Below, in pieces: positions 57,128 through 64,000 of a stretch of 64,000 nucleotides of DNA (position 1 is the first letter of the stretch; the number at the start of each line of letters is the position of its first letter). The position numbers and the translations under genes are program-made. The notes below the pieces were generated by a model. That model was not told the origin of the DNA, ran no database searches, and worked only from the letters and a program-made list of their open reading frames with translations. The stretch comes from JALYGY01 sp963800975 (GTDB taxonomy: Bacteria > Actinomycetota > Rubrobacteria > Rubrobacterales > Rubrobacteraceae): NCBI GenBank assembly GCA_963800975.1, contig CAWDDB010000012.1:248001-312000 (forward strand), given 5' to 3'.

Positions 57128-57859
57128 GTGACGTTGGACGCCCGAACACCGGCTGACGGTCACGAGGAGAACCCCACGCTACTACGGATTGTCGTGGTCG
57201 ACGACCACGATTTCGTAAGGGACGGCATAAAAGCGATGTTGTCCGGAGAACGAGATTTCGAGGTCGTCGGCGAGGCGGCGCACGGGCGGGAGGCGTTGGA
57301 GCTTTGCCGGCAATTGCATCCCGACCTGGTGCTGATGGACGTCCGGATGCCGCACATGGACGGCTTGTCGGCAACCCGGACGATCAAGCGGCGCTTCCCC
57401 GACATCAGCGTGCTGATACTGACCATGCACGAGAAAGAGGACTACCTTCTGGAAGCGATCAAGGCGGGGGCCGCCGGCTACGTGCTCAAGGATGCTCCCC
57501 AGCGCGAGCTGGTGACCGCCATCCGGAAGGTGCGCGCCGGGGAGACTACCCTGAACCGAAGGCTGGCCACCCAGCTCCTGAAACGGCTGGCCGAAGAGGC
57601 ACCGGGCGCGATGAGGGCACGCCCTGCCGAGAAGCGCATGGATCTACTGCAGCCGCTGACGCCCCGTGAGATCGAGGTGCTGGAGCTCGTGGCACTGGGA
57701 CACAGCAACCGGGAGATAGCACAGAGCTTCGTCATAAGCGTCGGGACCGTAAAGAACCACGTCGAGCACATCATCGCCAAGCTCGGGGTCTCAGATAGGA
57801 CCCAGGCGGTGGTTCGCGGTCTGGAGTTGGGGATCATCGACTTCCCCGAGCGTCAATAG
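57128..57859 (+). CDS. NarL/LuxR-family response regulator
   Basis: 243 residues from GTG 57128. Receiver domain complete: V-V-V-D-D-H-D-F (residues 22-29), phospho-Asp D71 in L-V-L-M-D-V-R-M-P, and K121 in Y-V-L-K-D-A-P. A linker leads to the LuxR HTH: L-T-P-R-E-I-E-V-L-E-L-V-A-L-G-H-S-N-R-E-I-A, V-G-T-V-K-N-H-V-E-H-I-I-A-K-L-G-V-S-D-R-T-Q-A. Cognate partner of the upstream kinase. NarL proteins bind short 7-mer repeats, so this regulator does not obviously explain the 18-bp CRP-like boxes. Confidence 0.95.
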   Translation: MTLDARTPADGHEENPTLLRIVVVDDHDFVRDGIKAMLSGERDFEVVGEAAHGREALELCRQLHPDLVLMDVRMPHMDGLSATRTIKRRFPDISVLILTMHEKEDYLLEAIKAGAAGYVLKDAPQRELVTAIRKVRAGETTLNRRLATQLLKRLAEEAPGAMRARPAEKRMDLLQPLTPREIEVLELVALGHSNREIAQSFVISVGTVKNHVEHIIAKLGVSDRTQAVVRGLELGIIDFPERQ

Positions 57860-57876
57860 CCCAACCTAGCACGAAA

Positions 57877-57922
57877 ATGTGCCACCTGACGGATGGTGGT
57901 AATCCTTACCGTGGCCCATCAT
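57877..57922 (+). promoter_or_regulatory. CRP-like box plus -10 (box 8)
   Basis: ATGTGCCACCTGACGGAT (57877-57894), 22-bp gap, CATCAT (57917-57922), upstream of the small gene at 57953 and just after the response regulator stop. Confidence 0.58.
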
Positions 57923-57952
57923 TCGACTAGATGATGACGCCCGGAGATCGCA

Positions 57953-58426
57953 GTGCTAGCCGAAGGACCTGCTAAGTTGACCCAAAATTCTGCCCCAAGG
58001 TCCGTGACCGTGGTCGTCGTGGGCGATGACACTGTCGTCGGCCAGGCACTCGAACTGCTGCTTCGGAGCGCGGAGTACAACGTCGTCTTTCTGAAAGAAC
58101 CACACTGGGAGACGCCGGGATACCTCGACGAAGTTCATCTCCTGGTCCTTGCGCCTCCGCTGAACCTCCACAAACGGCAGGCAATCCTGGTCTCTCTGGG
58201 GAGTGAGCCGGAGGACCGCAGCGTCCCGGTTGTGGAGCTGATCGCGGGCGCCAAAGCTTCGCGCCTTGGGGAGAGGCACTTCGTCGTGCCCTGGCCTTGT
58301 CGCACCGAAGAGTTGAGACGTCAGATGGAGGCCGCCTTGCGGGTAGGAAATGATGCCGCCCAGCCGGCATCGGAACGTGGCGCGGGAGGTGTGGTCAGTG
58401 ATAAGGGTGTCGGTAGAGGTCGGTGA
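57953..58426 (+). CDS. Degenerate receiver-like protein
   Basis: 157 residues from GTG 57953. The strand-turn start V-T-V-V-V-V-G-D-D-T-V-V-G-Q-A-L-E-L-L-L-R is receiver-like. The expected phospho-Asp position reads V-H-L-L-V-L-A-P-P-L-N, with no Asp, and V-P-V-V-E-L replaces the Thr strand. So phosphorylation is unlikely. A V-V-P-W-P-C-R-T-E-E-L-R-R-Q-M-E-A-A-L segment matches the last helix of such folds. Preceded by a CRP-like box and overlapping the next small gene. Probably a regulatory adaptor; function unknown. Confidence 0.75.
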   Translation: MLAEGPAKLTQNSAPRSVTVVVVGDDTVVGQALELLLRSAEYNVVFLKEPHWETPGYLDEVHLLVLAPPLNLHKRQAILVSLGSEPEDRSVPVVELIAGAKASRLGERHFVVPWPCRTEELRRQMEAALRVGNDAAQPASERGAGGVVSDKGVGRGR

Positions 58427-58610
58427 GGACGCAAACCGCTTTGACGTGACGGTCCTGGCAAGCAGCATCGAAGAGGCCTTGAGTATCGTGCGCTCTCGTT
58501 ATCCTAACGTCGACCCGCGGATAGTGCATCCGATCGATCCGGAGGCGTTCTTCGTTAGCGAGCCCGACGCGTCGGTTCTGGTTGAGCAGCTCCGAGTGCC
58601 GGTCGAGTGA
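58398..58610 (+). CDS. Small unknown protein coupled to the receiver-like gene
   Basis: 70 residues from GTG 58398, with GGGAGG eight bases upstream and a 29-bp overlap with the preceding gene. I-R-V-S-V-E-V-G, F-D-V-T-V-L-A-S-S-I-E-E-A-L-S-I-V-R-S-R-Y-P and R-I-V-H-P-I-D-P-E-A-F-F-V show a compact alpha/beta pattern. No family recognised. Its coupling suggests it works with the receiver-like protein. Confidence 0.65.
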   Translation: MIRVSVEVGEDANRFDVTVLASSIEEALSIVRSRYPNVDPRIVHPIDPEAFFVSEPDASVLVEQLRVPVE

Positions 58611-58745
58611 CAAGGCCGACAGGCGGGTCGGCCGACTCCGCGAACGATGCGGCAGGCACAACGCCCCGCCGCCGTACGCTGGAAGGTCGCTCATGACGGC
58701 CATGGCGTCGGTGTCGTAGGCTCCCACGTAGCTCAGACCCGCAAA

Positions 58746-58790
58746 ATATGCCAGGTGGCCGATGTGTACAACGCTTCACCTTCCTACCAT
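58746..58790 (+). promoter_or_regulatory. CRP-like box plus -10 (box 9, LPDTS protein gene)
   Basis: ATATGCCAGGTGGCCGAT (58746-58763), 21-bp gap, TACCAT (58785-58790), the same hexamer as at box 5. The gene starts at 58875. Confidence 0.68.
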
Positions 58791-58874
58791 TCTGACGCGG
58801 TCGGCACGCTGACCCGTCCCGGAAGGACGTGCCCGACGCATCGACGAAAGAACAGCGAGTATACGAGGAGCGAC

Positions 58875-59177
58875 ATGTCGACGAGGTTGTGGCGTGCCTA
58901 CGCACAACGAATTGGCGAGGCGCTGTCTGGCGCTATCCGGTTCGCCGGGTTCGCCGTTCCGCCGGTGATGATGCTGGTCTGCGCGACGGTCGCTTTCGCG
59001 CAGTCCGCGGATGACCAGAACGGGTCGCCTACCGACCCCGTACGCCCCGTGGTCGACGTGGTCGGGGTCCTGCCCGACACCAGTGGGCCGCTGCTTATCC
59101 TGCTCGTCGGTAGCGTGTTGGGCGTTGCGGGCGCCGGCTTGGCTGTCCGGCATCGTATCGCCGCCGCCCGTCGGTAG
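58875..59177 (+). CDS. Small LPXTG-like surface protein (LPDTS-G)
   Basis: 100 residues; ATG 58875 follows GAGGAG. A signal peptide (F-A-V-P-P-V-M-M-L-V-C-A-T-V-A-F-A) leads to a very short acidic and Pro-containing mature part (D-D-Q-N-G-S-P-T-D-P-V-R-P). Then come L-P-D-T-S-G near residue 66, a hydrophobic helix and a basic tail R-H-R-I-A-A-A-R-R. The C-terminal plan matches sortase substrates. Only about 25 residues would remain after both cleavages, so it may instead be a small membrane peptide. Its promoter carries a CRP-like box. Confidence 0.75.
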   Translation: MSTRLWRAYAQRIGEALSGAIRFAGFAVPPVMMLVCATVAFAQSADDQNGSPTDPVRPVVDVVGVLPDTSGPLLILLVGSVLGVAGAGLAVRHRIAAARR

Positions 59178-59210
59178 CAGTGTTTCGGTAACCTAATCCT
59201 GTTTGGAGGA

Positions 59211-61160
59211 ATGGGCTTGCTTCTGAGACGGCTCTGGTCGGCGCCTGTCTTCGGGCGTGCCTTCAAAGGCCGCGACGGCCCGTACCCCACGATCTCCCTG
59301 GTCTTCGTGGTATTGCTGGCCGCCTGGATGAGCGATGCGAACGGCGGCTACTTCGTGGGCAACTGGGCGCTAGCCGCCTTCGTCCTGGCCGCCCTGGCGC
59401 TGCTCGTCTCGGCGACCGGCCATTTCGCGGGTACGAACCTTCGCTGGGGTATGCTCGCGCTCGGTCTATTCGCCGCGTACGCGGCCTGGACGTCGGCTTC
59501 GCTCTTGTGGTCGCCGAACAAGGGGGACGCGTGGCTTGGTATGGGACTGACGCTCCTGTATCTCCTCGCGTTCCTGGTCGCCATCTCCTTCGTTGCGATG
59601 GGCGCATCTCGGCGTTGGGCGCTAGCCGCTTCGGCCCTTGGGCCAGCGGTGATCGCGGCCCTCACCTTGCGAGCTCTCGTGCCCCGCTTCGAGGCGCTAT
59701 TCGAGAACGACCGCTTGGTCGGGACGATCGGCTACTACAACGGCGAGGCGGCATTCCTGTTGGTCGCGTTCTGGGTAGCCGTGTACTTGGGGGGATCACG
59801 GCGCGTGAATCCGGTGGTCCGTGGCGCGGTGCTCGCGGGCGCCGTTCTTTGCCTGGATCTCGCCGTATTGACTCAGTCGCGTGGGGCTGTGGTGGCGATG
59901 ATAGCCTCGATGCCCGTCTATTTCCTGCTCTCCGGGCAGCGGCTACGTGGGCTTGCGGCCATGGGCGCCATTGCCGCCGCCGTGGCGGTGGCCTTTCCGG
60001 GGCTAAACGGGGTGTACCTGGCGTCATCGAACGCGGTGGACGCGACCGTGGCGCTAGAGCAGGTGCTCCCTGTGGTATGGATTGGCGCGGCTGGCGTCGG
60101 CCTCTACGGCCTCTGTTGGGGGCTCGTGGATCGCAGGTTCAGGCTCCCCGCCAGGGTAGTTCGCGTCGTGGGAGGGCTCGTGCTGGCCGTTTGCCTCGTC
60201 GGCTTCACGGCCGGCGCGACGATCCTCGTGGAGCGCGGCGATCCTGTGGACCTGGCGCAACAGAAGTGGGAGGCGTTCAAGACAAACGACACGACCGGAC
60301 AGAAGCAGAGCCGCTACCTGAGTACCTCCGGCACAGGACGCTACACGCTCTGGCGCGTGGCGTTGGAGGATTTCGAGGCCCACCCGATACTCGGCGTCGG
60401 CACGCAAAATTACGAGGCGACCTACTACCAGCTGCGAGAAAGAGCATTGGGGTTCGCTCGCCAGCCGCATTCGCTGCCGCTAGAGGTGCTGAGCGAGCGT
60501 GGCCTGGTTGGAGGGGTGCTGTTCTTCGGTTTCTTGTCCGCTTGCCTGGCCGCTGCTCTCTGGGAACGGTTCAGGAACCTGCGCTCGGAGGGCAAAGCGC
60601 AGGTCGGCGCGCTGATGGCGGCGGTAACCTACTGGTTCGTGCACTCTAGCGCCGAATGGTTCTGGCAGATGCCGGCAGTAACGTTGATCGCGATCGCCTA
60701 CCTGGCCATGCTGGTGTCGCCCTGGAGGGTCGATGCCGCACCCGAACCGCTTCGATGGCCGCTGCGCGCGGGCGGCGTCGGCGTCGCGGCGCTGGCGTTG
60801 TTGATCATCGCTCCCCCTTATCTCGCCGACCGCAACCTGGCACGCAGCTACGCGGTTGCCGATCCAAAACCAGCTTTCGCAGCGGTGGAGCGTGCGCAAG
60901 GGTACAATCCCCTCGACCCACGCCTCCCGCAACGCGAAGCCGAGCTGGCGGTGCAAGCGGGGAAGGAGGACCGTGCGGAGGACGCCTACAAGCAAGCGAT
61001 TCGGCTCAACCCCCGACACTACGCGCCTTACGCCTTCCTGGCAGAGTTCTACCAGGAGAACGGCCGATCCAAAGAAGCCCTGAGGTACTACCAAAAGGCC
61101 ATCAACCTGAACCCGATGGACAGCAAGCTGAAGCAGAAGTTCAACCGGTTGGACCGTTGA
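59211..61160 (+). CDS. O-antigen ligase/polymerase fused to C-terminal TPRs
   Basis: 649 residues. ATG 59211 follows TGGAGG. About twelve helices. The large periplasmic-type loop has G-R-Y-T-L-W-R-V-A-L-E-D-F-E-A-H-P-I-L-G-V-G-T-Q-N-Y and the following Q-P-H-S-L-P-L-E-V-L-S-E-R-G, classic Wzy_C motifs. After the last helix (near 520) tetratricopeptide repeats follow (A-E-D-A-Y-K-Q-A-I-R-L-N-P-R-H-Y and S-K-E-A-L-R-Y-Y-Q-K-A-I-N-L-N-P). It transfers or polymerises lipid-linked glycans outside; the TPRs may recruit partners, like the separate TPR protein of the 17-kb operon. Confidence 0.92.
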   Translation: MGLLLRRLWSAPVFGRAFKGRDGPYPTISLVFVVLLAAWMSDANGGYFVGNWALAAFVLAALALLVSATGHFAGTNLRWGMLALGLFAAYAAWTSASLLWSPNKGDAWLGMGLTLLYLLAFLVAISFVAMGASRRWALAASALGPAVIAALTLRALVPRFEALFENDRLVGTIGYYNGEAAFLLVAFWVAVYLGGSRRVNPVVRGAVLAGAVLCLDLAVLTQSRGAVVAMIASMPVYFLLSGQRLRGLAAMGAIAAAVAVAFPGLNGVYLASSNAVDATVALEQVLPVVWIGAAGVGLYGLCWGLVDRRFRLPARVVRVVGGLVLAVCLVGFTAGATILVERGDPVDLAQQKWEAFKTNDTTGQKQSRYLSTSGTGRYTLWRVALEDFEAHPILGVGTQNYEATYYQLRERALGFARQPHSLPLEVLSERGLVGGVLFFGFLSACLAAALWERFRNLRSEGKAQVGALMAAVTYWFVHSSAEWFWQMPAVTLIAIAYLAMLVSPWRVDAAPEPLRWPLRAGGVGVAALALLIIAPPYLADRNLARSYAVADPKPAFAAVERAQGYNPLDPRLPQREAELAVQAGKEDRAEDAYKQAIRLNPRHYAPYAFLAEFYQENGRSKEALRYYQKAINLNPMDSKLKQKFNRLDR

Positions 61161-61176
61161 CCTTGGTGAGCCTGCG

Positions 61177-62688
61177 GTGTCTGTAGCGACCAGGGTCTCC
61201 TTGCTCGCTGTCCTGGCGGCGCTCAGCGGCGTGGGCATCGTTTACGCGCCGGTGTGGGCCTATACCGCTGTGGGGATCACCTTCGCCGGAGGCTTATGGT
61301 TGGCGACCAGGAGCAAGCGGCCGTCCTCCACGGTCCCCGAGGTTGTCGGAGATGCGGAGGAGAGAAGCAAGCCCCGACACACGCTGACCACCAAGCTTGC
61401 GTCGGGTTTCTTGCTCCTGTGGTGGTTGGCCACGATAGCTCCTATGGTCCTCTATTATCCGCGAGAGGACGTGCTCAGGGCTGCCCAAGTCACTGTCGGT
61501 GGATCGATGCGAGTCCAGATATTGCTCATCTCCTTCGGGCTCGTCGGGGCTCTTTTCTTGCCCCAAGCGATAAAGCGCTTTGATCCGGCGTTCCGGTGGG
61601 TTGCGGCCCTGTGGATTTTGCACCTGGGCTGGATCTCGGTCAGTTTCTTCTGGAGCATCTACCCGCCGCTCACCTTCCGTAACGCGATCGCTTTTGGCTT
61701 GTTGTCTGTCGGTAGCTTCGGCTGGGGTGCCGGTTTCTACGGTAGCCTTCCGGACGGCAGGCCTCTCTTTGTGCGACACGTTGTCCTGGCCGGCATCCTC
61801 TCGGCGCTGGTGGTTCTCATACCTTTGCCTCTGCATTGGGAACAGTATGATCTCCTGGATCCGTCCAAACGTTTGGACATAGGCGGCGGCTTTCCCACGT
61901 ACGTGGTGCGTCCCGTGATTTGCGCCTTGCTGCTCCTCGTCGCGGCCGCCATGCTGCATGTTCGCGACTGGCGAAGCCGCGACTGGTTCTGGGTTGCGGT
62001 CCTCATATTGCCCCTGCTGGTGCTCAAGTCGCGGGGCCCGGTGTTGTATGCGGTCCTGGCGCTCGTCGTGTTCTATCTGTTCTTCAAGGTACGCGTGCAG
62101 GACAGGATTTTGCAGACCGGGCTGTTGCTCGTGATCGGCTTTGGCGCCTACCTCTATGGCTCCGAGGGTGTCTACGACCTGCTCCTCCCATACCTGACCC
62201 GAGGCGACGCCGAGAGCACCATGTCCTTGACGGGTAGGGTACCGCTCTGGGAGATAGTGACCTCGGAGATCGCAAACCAACCCTGGGTAGGCGTGGGCTT
62301 CGCGGCTTTCTGGAACCCGGACAATATTCCTTGGGTGGAACAGCTTACGGGGTGGCCAGTGGTATCTGCCCACAATGGGTACCTGGACATAATGCTCGGC
62401 ACGGGGGCTATTGGGCTAGGCATCCTTCTAGCGTTCTGCCTTTACACGATGGTGTTCGTGTTGGGGCGGGCGCGGCGGGGAGATCCATTGGGATGGCTGG
62501 TCTTCCTGATATTGGTCTTCTATCTGCTACAGAACCTGACCGTTAGCGTGTTTCCCGAGTTCCTCGACGTTCCACTCATAGTGATCCTGGCGATGCTCGG
62601 GTTGATGGCCAGCAGCCCGAAAGCGAACCCCCAAGTCCCACGGACGGAGCCGGACGCGGCCATCGAACCCGTTGCTTCAGTGCGCTGA
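61177..62688 (+). CDS. O-antigen polymerase/ligase family membrane protein
   Basis: 503 residues from GTG 61177, 16 bp after the previous gene. About twelve helices. Motifs: the loop S-M-S-L-T-G-R-V-P-L-W-E-I-V-T-S-E-I-A-N-Q-P-W-V-G-V-G-F and S-A-H-N-G-Y-L-D-I-M-L-G-T-G, both characteristic of Wzy_C polymerases. It differs strongly from the two other copies, so three polymerase or ligase activities exist in the window. Perhaps one polymerises and others ligate to different acceptors. The C-terminal tail is short and hydrophilic. Confidence 0.9.
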   Translation: MSVATRVSLLAVLAALSGVGIVYAPVWAYTAVGITFAGGLWLATRSKRPSSTVPEVVGDAEERSKPRHTLTTKLASGFLLLWWLATIAPMVLYYPREDVLRAAQVTVGGSMRVQILLISFGLVGALFLPQAIKRFDPAFRWVAALWILHLGWISVSFFWSIYPPLTFRNAIAFGLLSVGSFGWGAGFYGSLPDGRPLFVRHVVLAGILSALVVLIPLPLHWEQYDLLDPSKRLDIGGGFPTYVVRPVICALLLLVAAAMLHVRDWRSRDWFWVAVLILPLLVLKSRGPVLYAVLALVVFYLFFKVRVQDRILQTGLLLVIGFGAYLYGSEGVYDLLLPYLTRGDAESTMSLTGRVPLWEIVTSEIANQPWVGVGFAAFWNPDNIPWVEQLTGWPVVSAHNGYLDIMLGTGAIGLGILLAFCLYTMVFVLGRARRGDPLGWLVFLILVFYLLQNLTVSVFPEFLDVPLIVILAMLGLMASSPKANPQVPRTEPDAAIEPVASVR

Positions 62689-62824
62689 GGTTCCCGTCTG
62701 GGTGCCCGGGGTTGGGCGACGCAGGCCTCGTCTGTTGTGAGATACTCGATACACGAGCCACGCGAACAGATCCAGCGGGATGTGCCAGGTGACGTGGGAC
62801 CGTAATCGATAGCGGGAGGCTGTC

Positions 62825-63610
62825 ATGAACGCGAGCAACGCAGGATGGCCGAAAATCTCGGTGGTGACGCCGTCTTTCAACCAGGGTCGCTACATCGAAG
62901 CGACGATCAAGAGTGTGCTAGACCAGGAGTACCCGAACCTGGAATACATAGTGATGGATGGCGGATCAAGCGACGACACCGTGGAGATAATCGAGAGGTA
63001 CTCGGAGCACATCTCGTACTGGGTTAGCGAGCCCGACGAGGGCCAGACCGATGCGCTCATAAAGGGCTTCGACCGGTCGACCGGCGAGATCATGTGCTGG
63101 CTGTGCTCAGACGACCTCTTCGAAGAGAAGACGTTGCAGGAGGTTGCGGAAACCTTCGTCGAACACCCCGACTGGCAGATGGTGTACGGCGACAGCTTCT
63201 GGATCGACGCCGATAGCCGGCCCATCGGGTTCAAGAAGGAGATCGGCTTTAGCCGCTTTATCTGGATGTACAACTACAACTACATTCCGCAGCCTTCCAC
63301 GTTCTGGCGCCGAGGCATCTACGAACAGGTGGGCGGACTCGATCCTCGGATGAAGCTGGCCATGGACGGTGATCTCTGGGCTCGCTTCGCCGAGCATACC
63401 GAGCCGCACCACGTCCCCCGGTCCTGGTCTCGCATGCGTTTTTACCCGGAGCAGAAGAACGTGCGCTTGCGCTCCACTAGCGACGAGGAAGACGCCCTGA
63501 TCCGAAGCCGCTACCTGCCCGACGAGCCATGGTGGCTCCGCCGCCTGAAGAGGTTCGCCGCCAAGGGTTTGCGAACTACTCTGAGGCTGGCTCGCCGCGC
63601 TTACACTTAG
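62825..63610 (+). CDS. Family 2 glycosyltransferase
   Basis: 261 residues; ATG 62825 follows GGGAGG. GT-A fold motifs: K-I-S-V-V-T-P-S-F-N-Q-G-R-Y-I-E-A-T-I-K-S-V-L, M-D-G-G-S-S-D-D-T-V-E-I-I, S-D-D-L-F as the metal-binding D-x-D-like site, and M-D-G-D-L-W-A-R-F near residue 182 for acceptor binding. A cytosolic enzyme adding one sugar to the repeat unit. A degenerate CRP-like box at 62780-62797 lacks a properly spaced -10, so its control is unclear. Confidence 0.93.
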   Translation: MNASNAGWPKISVVTPSFNQGRYIEATIKSVLDQEYPNLEYIVMDGGSSDDTVEIIERYSEHISYWVSEPDEGQTDALIKGFDRSTGEIMCWLCSDDLFEEKTLQEVAETFVEHPDWQMVYGDSFWIDADSRPIGFKKEIGFSRFIWMYNYNYIPQPSTFWRRGIYEQVGGLDPRMKLAMDGDLWARFAEHTEPHHVPRSWSRMRFYPEQKNVRLRSTSDEEDALIRSRYLPDEPWWLRRLKRFAAKGLRTTLRLARRAYT

Positions 63611-63825
63611 GTGCCCGCGGGTCGATCGCCCCGCGCAGGGAGCGACCGGGTCGCCTCGACCAACCGACGACGCCGCACGAGGCCATCCCCTACGCGCTGA
63701 ATTGGCCCTGGCTTCGCGTCCTCGCCCTGCTGAGACTCGACGTGGACGGGGTAGAGTAGTTTGTCTGAGCCAGGATCCCTGGTCTAGAATGTGGTGGTGC
63801 TCTCCGAAGGCATTTCGCTTCAGAA

Positions 63826-63870
63826 ATGTGCCGTTAGGGGGACGTGGTTCCGCGATCACGATCCTAGGCT
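63826..63870 (+). promoter_or_regulatory. CRP-like box plus -10 (box 10)
   Basis: ATGTGCCGTTAGGGGGAC (63826-63843), 21-bp gap, TAGGCT (63865-63870), upstream of the secreted protein gene at 63909. The right half and the -10 are weak. Confidence 0.5.
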
Positions 63871-63908
63871 ATGTCGGTCGTAGCAGCAAAGCATAGAGGT
63901 ACGAACGC

Positions 63909-64000
63909 ATGATCAAACGCAACGCTAGAGTCCTCACGGTCGTTACGCTCATGGCGGCTGTGGCAACGGCGGCTGGTGCGGCGACGGTTACAAAATCGAT
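63909..64000 (+). CDS. Secreted protein, N-terminus only
   Basis: The first 30 codons from ATG 63909 (AGAGGTAC upstream) encode a signal peptide: I-K-R-N-A-R-V-L, then T-V-V-T-L-M-A-A-V-A-T-A-A-G-A-A. The frame is open to the window edge, so the mature protein is not visible. The box-10 promoter suggests it belongs with the other surface proteins. Confidence 0.65.
   Translation, partial: MIKRNARVLTVVTLMAAVATAAGAATVTKS

Noticed and set aside
57128..57859. The NarL-type regulator as the protein that binds the 18-bp boxes
   Set aside because: NarL-family sites are usually heptamers with short spacing, not ATNNGCC-N4-GGCNNAT at -41. Not excluded, but a CRP-family protein elsewhere fits better.
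62780..62797. ATGTGCCAGGTGACGTGG as an eleventh CRP-like box before the GT2 gene
   Set aside because: The left half and spacer fit, but the right half is poor. No -10-like hexamer lies 18-22 bp away, and the ribosome binding site falls there instead.

Overview
The window is about 68-70% GC, gene-dense, uses many GTG/TTG starts and carries LPXTG-type surface proteins, two Wzz/CpsD sets, a LytR-CpsA-Psr protein and Tat/Sec leaders. This fits a high-GC Gram-positive actinobacterium. The gene content looks most like the Rubrobacter lineage, but that is inference, because no rRNA gene is present. No tRNA, CRISPR array or complete insertion sequence was seen.

Layout. (1) 1-13 kb, mostly minus strand: the end of a trypsin-like protease, a Rad50/Mre11-type pair (sbcC, sbcD), an ASCH protein, a short NamZ-like remnant with a Tat-exported serine hydrolase, and an operon M20 peptidase > unknown > NurA-like > HerA-like. 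(2) 12.6-17.2 kb: small membrane or unknown genes, a membrane-anchored class A beta-lactamase fold, a CAP-domain protein and an LPDTG-anchored protein. (3) 17.2-23.9 kb: a tightly coupled plus-strand polysaccharide operon (TPR, Wzz-like, CpsD-like, O-antigen polymerase/ligase, sulfotransferase, glycosyltransferase, WecG/TagA). (4) 24.0-26.4 kb, minus strand: a miniature mau-like cluster (MauE, MauD-like thioredoxin, a Cys-rich protein resembling the methylamine dehydrogenase light chain, two membrane proteins). (5) 26.7-34.6 kb: a second polysaccharide locus (initiating sugar transferase, GDP-mannose 3,5-epimerase-like enzyme, Wzz, CpsD tyrosine kinase, Wzx flippase, two sulfotransferases). 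(6) 35-50 kb: secreted proteins in partly mirrored duplicate (beta-helix, GGxF-repeat propeller, metallophosphatase), plus a PA14 giant, an APH-like kinase and a lipoprotein; a c-di-GMP-I-like riboswitch precedes the first beta-helix gene. (7) 50-64 kb: a RodZ-LCP fusion, a Pro-Glu-rich secreted protein, a PAS/GAF histidine kinase with a NarL regulator and degenerate receiver-like proteins, a second LPDTS protein, two more O-antigen polymerases and a GT2 glycosyltransferase.

How it works together. Regions 3 and 5-7 look like one programme for making, possibly sulfating, exporting and decorating an extracellular or wall polysaccharide. The most notable signal is an 18-bp palindromic box, ATNNGCC-N4-GGCNNAT, found at ten places between 28 and 64 kb. 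It always lies 18-22 bp upstream of a -10-like hexamer, i.e. near -41, with the half-site spacing of a CRP-family site. It precedes the epimerase, propeller, metallophosphatase, PA14, LCP, two signalling genes, the LPDTS protein and the last secreted protein. This suggests an undescribed regulon, next to c-di-GMP control of the beta-helix gene.

Cautions. Four genes (near 12.9, 26.1, 28.3 and 49.1 kb) are each broken by what looks like one missing base in a homopolymer, so they may be sequence errors rather than true pseudogenes. Several genes have no canonical start codon where homology and the ribosome binding site place it.
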